Assembly (NCBI RefSeq): GCF_900095795.1
Contig: NZ_LT608328.1
Location: 1,047,001 to 1,111,000, forward strand
Length of the DNA stretch: 64,000 bases
Reading direction: 5' to 3'
From: Petrimonas mucosa
GTDB taxonomy: Bacteria; Bacteroidota; Bacteroidia; Bacteroidales; Dysgonomonadaceae
The notes under the pieces were generated by a model. The model ran no database searches and was not told the origin of the DNA. It saw nothing but the letters and a program-made list of their open reading frames with translations. This document shows positions 62,216-64,000 of the stretch, piece after piece (the first letter of the stretch is position 1; each line of letters opens with the position of its first letter). The translations under genes and the position numbers were made by a program.

Positions 62216-64000
62216 TTATTGGTCTGTTTCTCTTCCCATCTTTTCAAACGGAACCGGTTCAAATCGGGGTATCTTTTCAAATACCGCGGATCCCGGTCTG
62301 AGGGTAAAGTTTTGATTCTCCTTGTCGACGAACCCGGGATCTTCATGGGTAATCCAGTTGTCACGGGTGAAATCGAGAAACGGTTTGTTGGCATTCACCC
62401 CTTCATGCACTTTCAGGATAACCTGGTTGACATTGACGAAAAGGTTCCTGTCGACCCGGTTTCTCTTGGGAAAGGCGGGGTCCTCGTTCCAGTAATTGGC
62501 CAGTTCGGGATAACGTACACTGTATGGGGGCTGGTCATGCCTGATCTCTGCCAGTCGTTGTTCGATGACACCTCCCGGGGCAATCATCCCTTTGGCCCAT
62601 TCAAAAGCCTCCATGCGATTGTCAACCTTGATGGCTACCTGACAGTCGATGAAGATGTTGTTGGTGTAGCTGTTGTCGCTACCTCCCCCGATCAATACCG
62701 GAAAGCGGCCGGCCCGGTAAAAGATGTTGCCATGAACCGTCATGCCGCATGCCCCATCGTCATGATAGACGGCGGTGGTACGGAAGTTGTCACCCAGGTC
62801 ATGAATGTAGTTGTACCGAACGATATTGCTCCTTTCCGAGGGATTCCGGCCATAATAGATGGCTCCCACATCATCGGTCTCCAGACATACATGATCTATC
62901 TCATTGTATTCAATCAGGTGATCGTTCCCGGTGAGCAGGATGGCCACATGAGGAGAGTTGTATATCTCATTGTGGGTAATACGGTTCCCCACTCCTGAAA
63001 TGGTAACGGCACCACAATAGGTTTTCGCGATCCGGTTAAAGTCGTGAATGGAGCAGTTCTCAACATAGTTGAGTCCCGGTTCAAGGGTTTGGCGGTCGCC
63101 TCCCGACAATATGACTCCTCCCCGGCCGGTATTGTGGATGGTACAGTTCACCACACCATTCTCCCTGCTGGCAAGCAGCATTCCATCCGCCGACGGCGTT
63201 GTGCTGTCCTGGATGCTGATGGCATATCCGCCCAGGTTTCTGAAGGTGCACTCCTTGATGATACATCGGCGTGTCCCCTGCAGTTCCACTCCGTTCAGCC
63301 TGCTGTTTTCGAACAGAATTCCCCGAATGGTCACATCCACCGAACCGTTCATCACGATGAAGGGCTCTTCCAGCAGGGAAAGTTCAATCTCCCCCACACT
63401 GCCCGGGTTGAAGAAATAGAGGATCCCCTCCTCCCGGTCGATATAGTATTCGCCGGCCATATCCATCTCCTCCTTCACGTTGTAGGCATACCAGCGGCTC
63501 CAAGGTTTGCCCGATTCAAATCCGTAACGGTGGGGATGTAGAGTGGTGATCATTTTTTTTACCGTATCGATGGAGGCCAGCCCGATCGCGTCGTCCGCCC
63601 AACCGTACCTGAAATAGCCCGATATCCAGATCTCCTCCGGGGTTGACCAGCCTGAAGGTTGCTCCGTTTCATAGGTGAAAACAGCACCCCGGTTGCTCTG
63701 ATCGCCCTCTGCTGCAACTGCACCCCTGTCGAGCACCTTCCCGATGGCGATCATCGAGTCGTTGGGCCATCGTGCCAGCTGTCCCGGTTGCCCGTCAATG
63801 AAGAGCTCCATTCCCGCGGGGGTGACCGGCCTTTGAAACCCGACAGGGTGGAGGGTGCCGTAGTCGGTAATATTCAGCTCCTTGAGCGGGACCATTAAAA
63901 TATCTCCCCCTTTCTCCTCACCAGACAGCTGATCTTTCTCAGTACCGGAAACCGGCAGGATGGAAGAGGGATCGATGGATATGCTCCCCTTGAAGGTAAC
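62216..64000 (-). CDS. Right-handed parallel beta-helix protein, N-terminus outside window
   Basis: The frame is open from 62216 to the right edge (595 codons so far), so the ATG at 63895 is internal. It begins, within the window, with VTFKGSISIDPSSILPVSG. An upstream beta domain (LFIDGQPGQLARWPND) precedes a long stack of beta-helix rungs (VDVTIRGILFENSRLNGVEL, HNEIYNSPHVAILLTGNDHL). Similar proteins include polysaccharide lyases and GH141-like enzymes; the catalytic residues cannot be assigned. It is first in the visible part of the GH92-GH31-GH29 operon. Confidence 0.8.
   Translation of the reverse strand, partial: VTFKGSISIDPSSILPVSGTEKDQLSGEEKGGDILMVPLKELNITDYGTLHPVGFQRPVTPAGMELFIDGQPGQLARWPNDSMIAIGKVLDRGAVAAEGDQSNRGAVFTYETEQPSGWSTPEEIWISGYFRYGWADDAIGLASIDTVKKMITTLHPHRYGFESGKPWSRWYAYNVKEEMDMAGEYYIDREEGILYFFNPGSVGEIELSLLEEPFIVMNGSVDVTIRGILFENSRLNGVELQGTRRCIIKECTFRNLGGYAISIQDSTTPSADGMLLASRENGVVNCTIHNTGRGGVILSGGDRQTLEPGLNYVENCSIHDFNRIAKTYCGAVTISGVGNRITHNEIYNSPHVAILLTGNDHLIEYNEIDHVCLETDDVGAIYYGRNPSERSNIVRYNYIHDLGDNFRTTAVYHDDGACGMTVHGNIFYRAGRFPVLIGGGSDNSYTNNIFIDCQVAIKVDNRMEAFEWAKGMIAPGGVIEQRLAEIRHDQPPYSVRYPELANYWNEDPAFPKRNRVDRNLFVNVNQVILKVHEGVNANKPFLDFTRDNWITHEDPGFVDKENQNFTLRPGSAVFEKIPRFEPVPFEKMGRETDQ

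Noticed and set aside
1-64000. CRISPR arrays, tRNA or rRNA genes, phage genes
   Set aside because: No regularly spaced short repeats, no rRNA-like stretches, no tRNA-like cloverleaf noticed, and no phage structural or integrase genes.

Overview
The window is chromosomal DNA of a Bacteroidota bacterium, most likely order Bacteroidales. The signs are two SusC-type TonB-dependent receptors (one with an N-terminal STN domain), SusD, SusE-position lipoproteins, a FecR anti-sigma factor, many exported glycoside hydrolases with Sec or lipoprotein signals, and promoters of the Bacteroidota type (TTTG, 19-20 bp, TAnnTTTG). Genus cannot be decided from the sequence. I see no rRNA, tRNA, CRISPR array, phage or plasmid core.

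Layout, left to right. (1) 1-5949: a SusC receptor (cut by the left edge) and fecR, with an IS4-family element inserted in the last codons of fecR. (2) 6123-22918: a leftward run of two alpha/beta-hydrolase esterases, a GH109-like oxidoreductase, a Tat-exported Gfo/Idh/MocA protein, an exported TIM-barrel protein, a cytoplasmic Gfo/Idh/MocA protein, a zinc alcohol dehydrogenase and a GH127 enzyme. It is split by a 5.4-kb block of IS elements (13287-18712). (3) 23071-31424: a second leftward operon with a sugar transporter, GH127-like enzyme, two exported ADP-ribosylglycohydrolase-family proteins, ribokinase and a PHP protein. It has a recognisable promoter/operator upstream and a terminator downstream. 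(4) 31948-39580: susC, susD and two surface lipoproteins. (5) 39634-50699: an insertion-sequence sink with IS1595 (two copies), IS256, IS982, two IS4-type elements, an IS30 deletion derivative and an IS256 relic. They surround and break a small lipoprotein operon. (6) 50832-64000: a LacI-family regulator, then a leftward glycan-degradation operon (purple-acid-phosphatase-like, GH29 fused to an EEP domain, GH31, six-hairpin glycosidase, GH92, beta-helix protein cut by the right edge).

How it fits together. The enzymes point to uptake and stepwise trimming of a branched glycan carrying arabinofuranose, fucose, mannose and acetyl groups; the exact substrate is not resolved. The susC promoter (40824-40854) and the operon-3 promoter (31508-31539) share an almost identical palindrome laid over the -33 box. 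The LacI regulator at 50832 is the obvious candidate reader, which would make regions 3 and 4 one regulon. Regions 1-2 instead carry FecR/STN-type control.

The most unusual observation is the IS1634-family element at 15567-18712. It is bounded directly by two 716-bp direct repeats differing at one base that I can see. This looks like a giant target-site duplication, and it left the gene it entered intact. Several ancestral genes can be rebuilt by removing IS elements at their target duplications (fecR; a Cys/His-containing lipoprotein cut twice).
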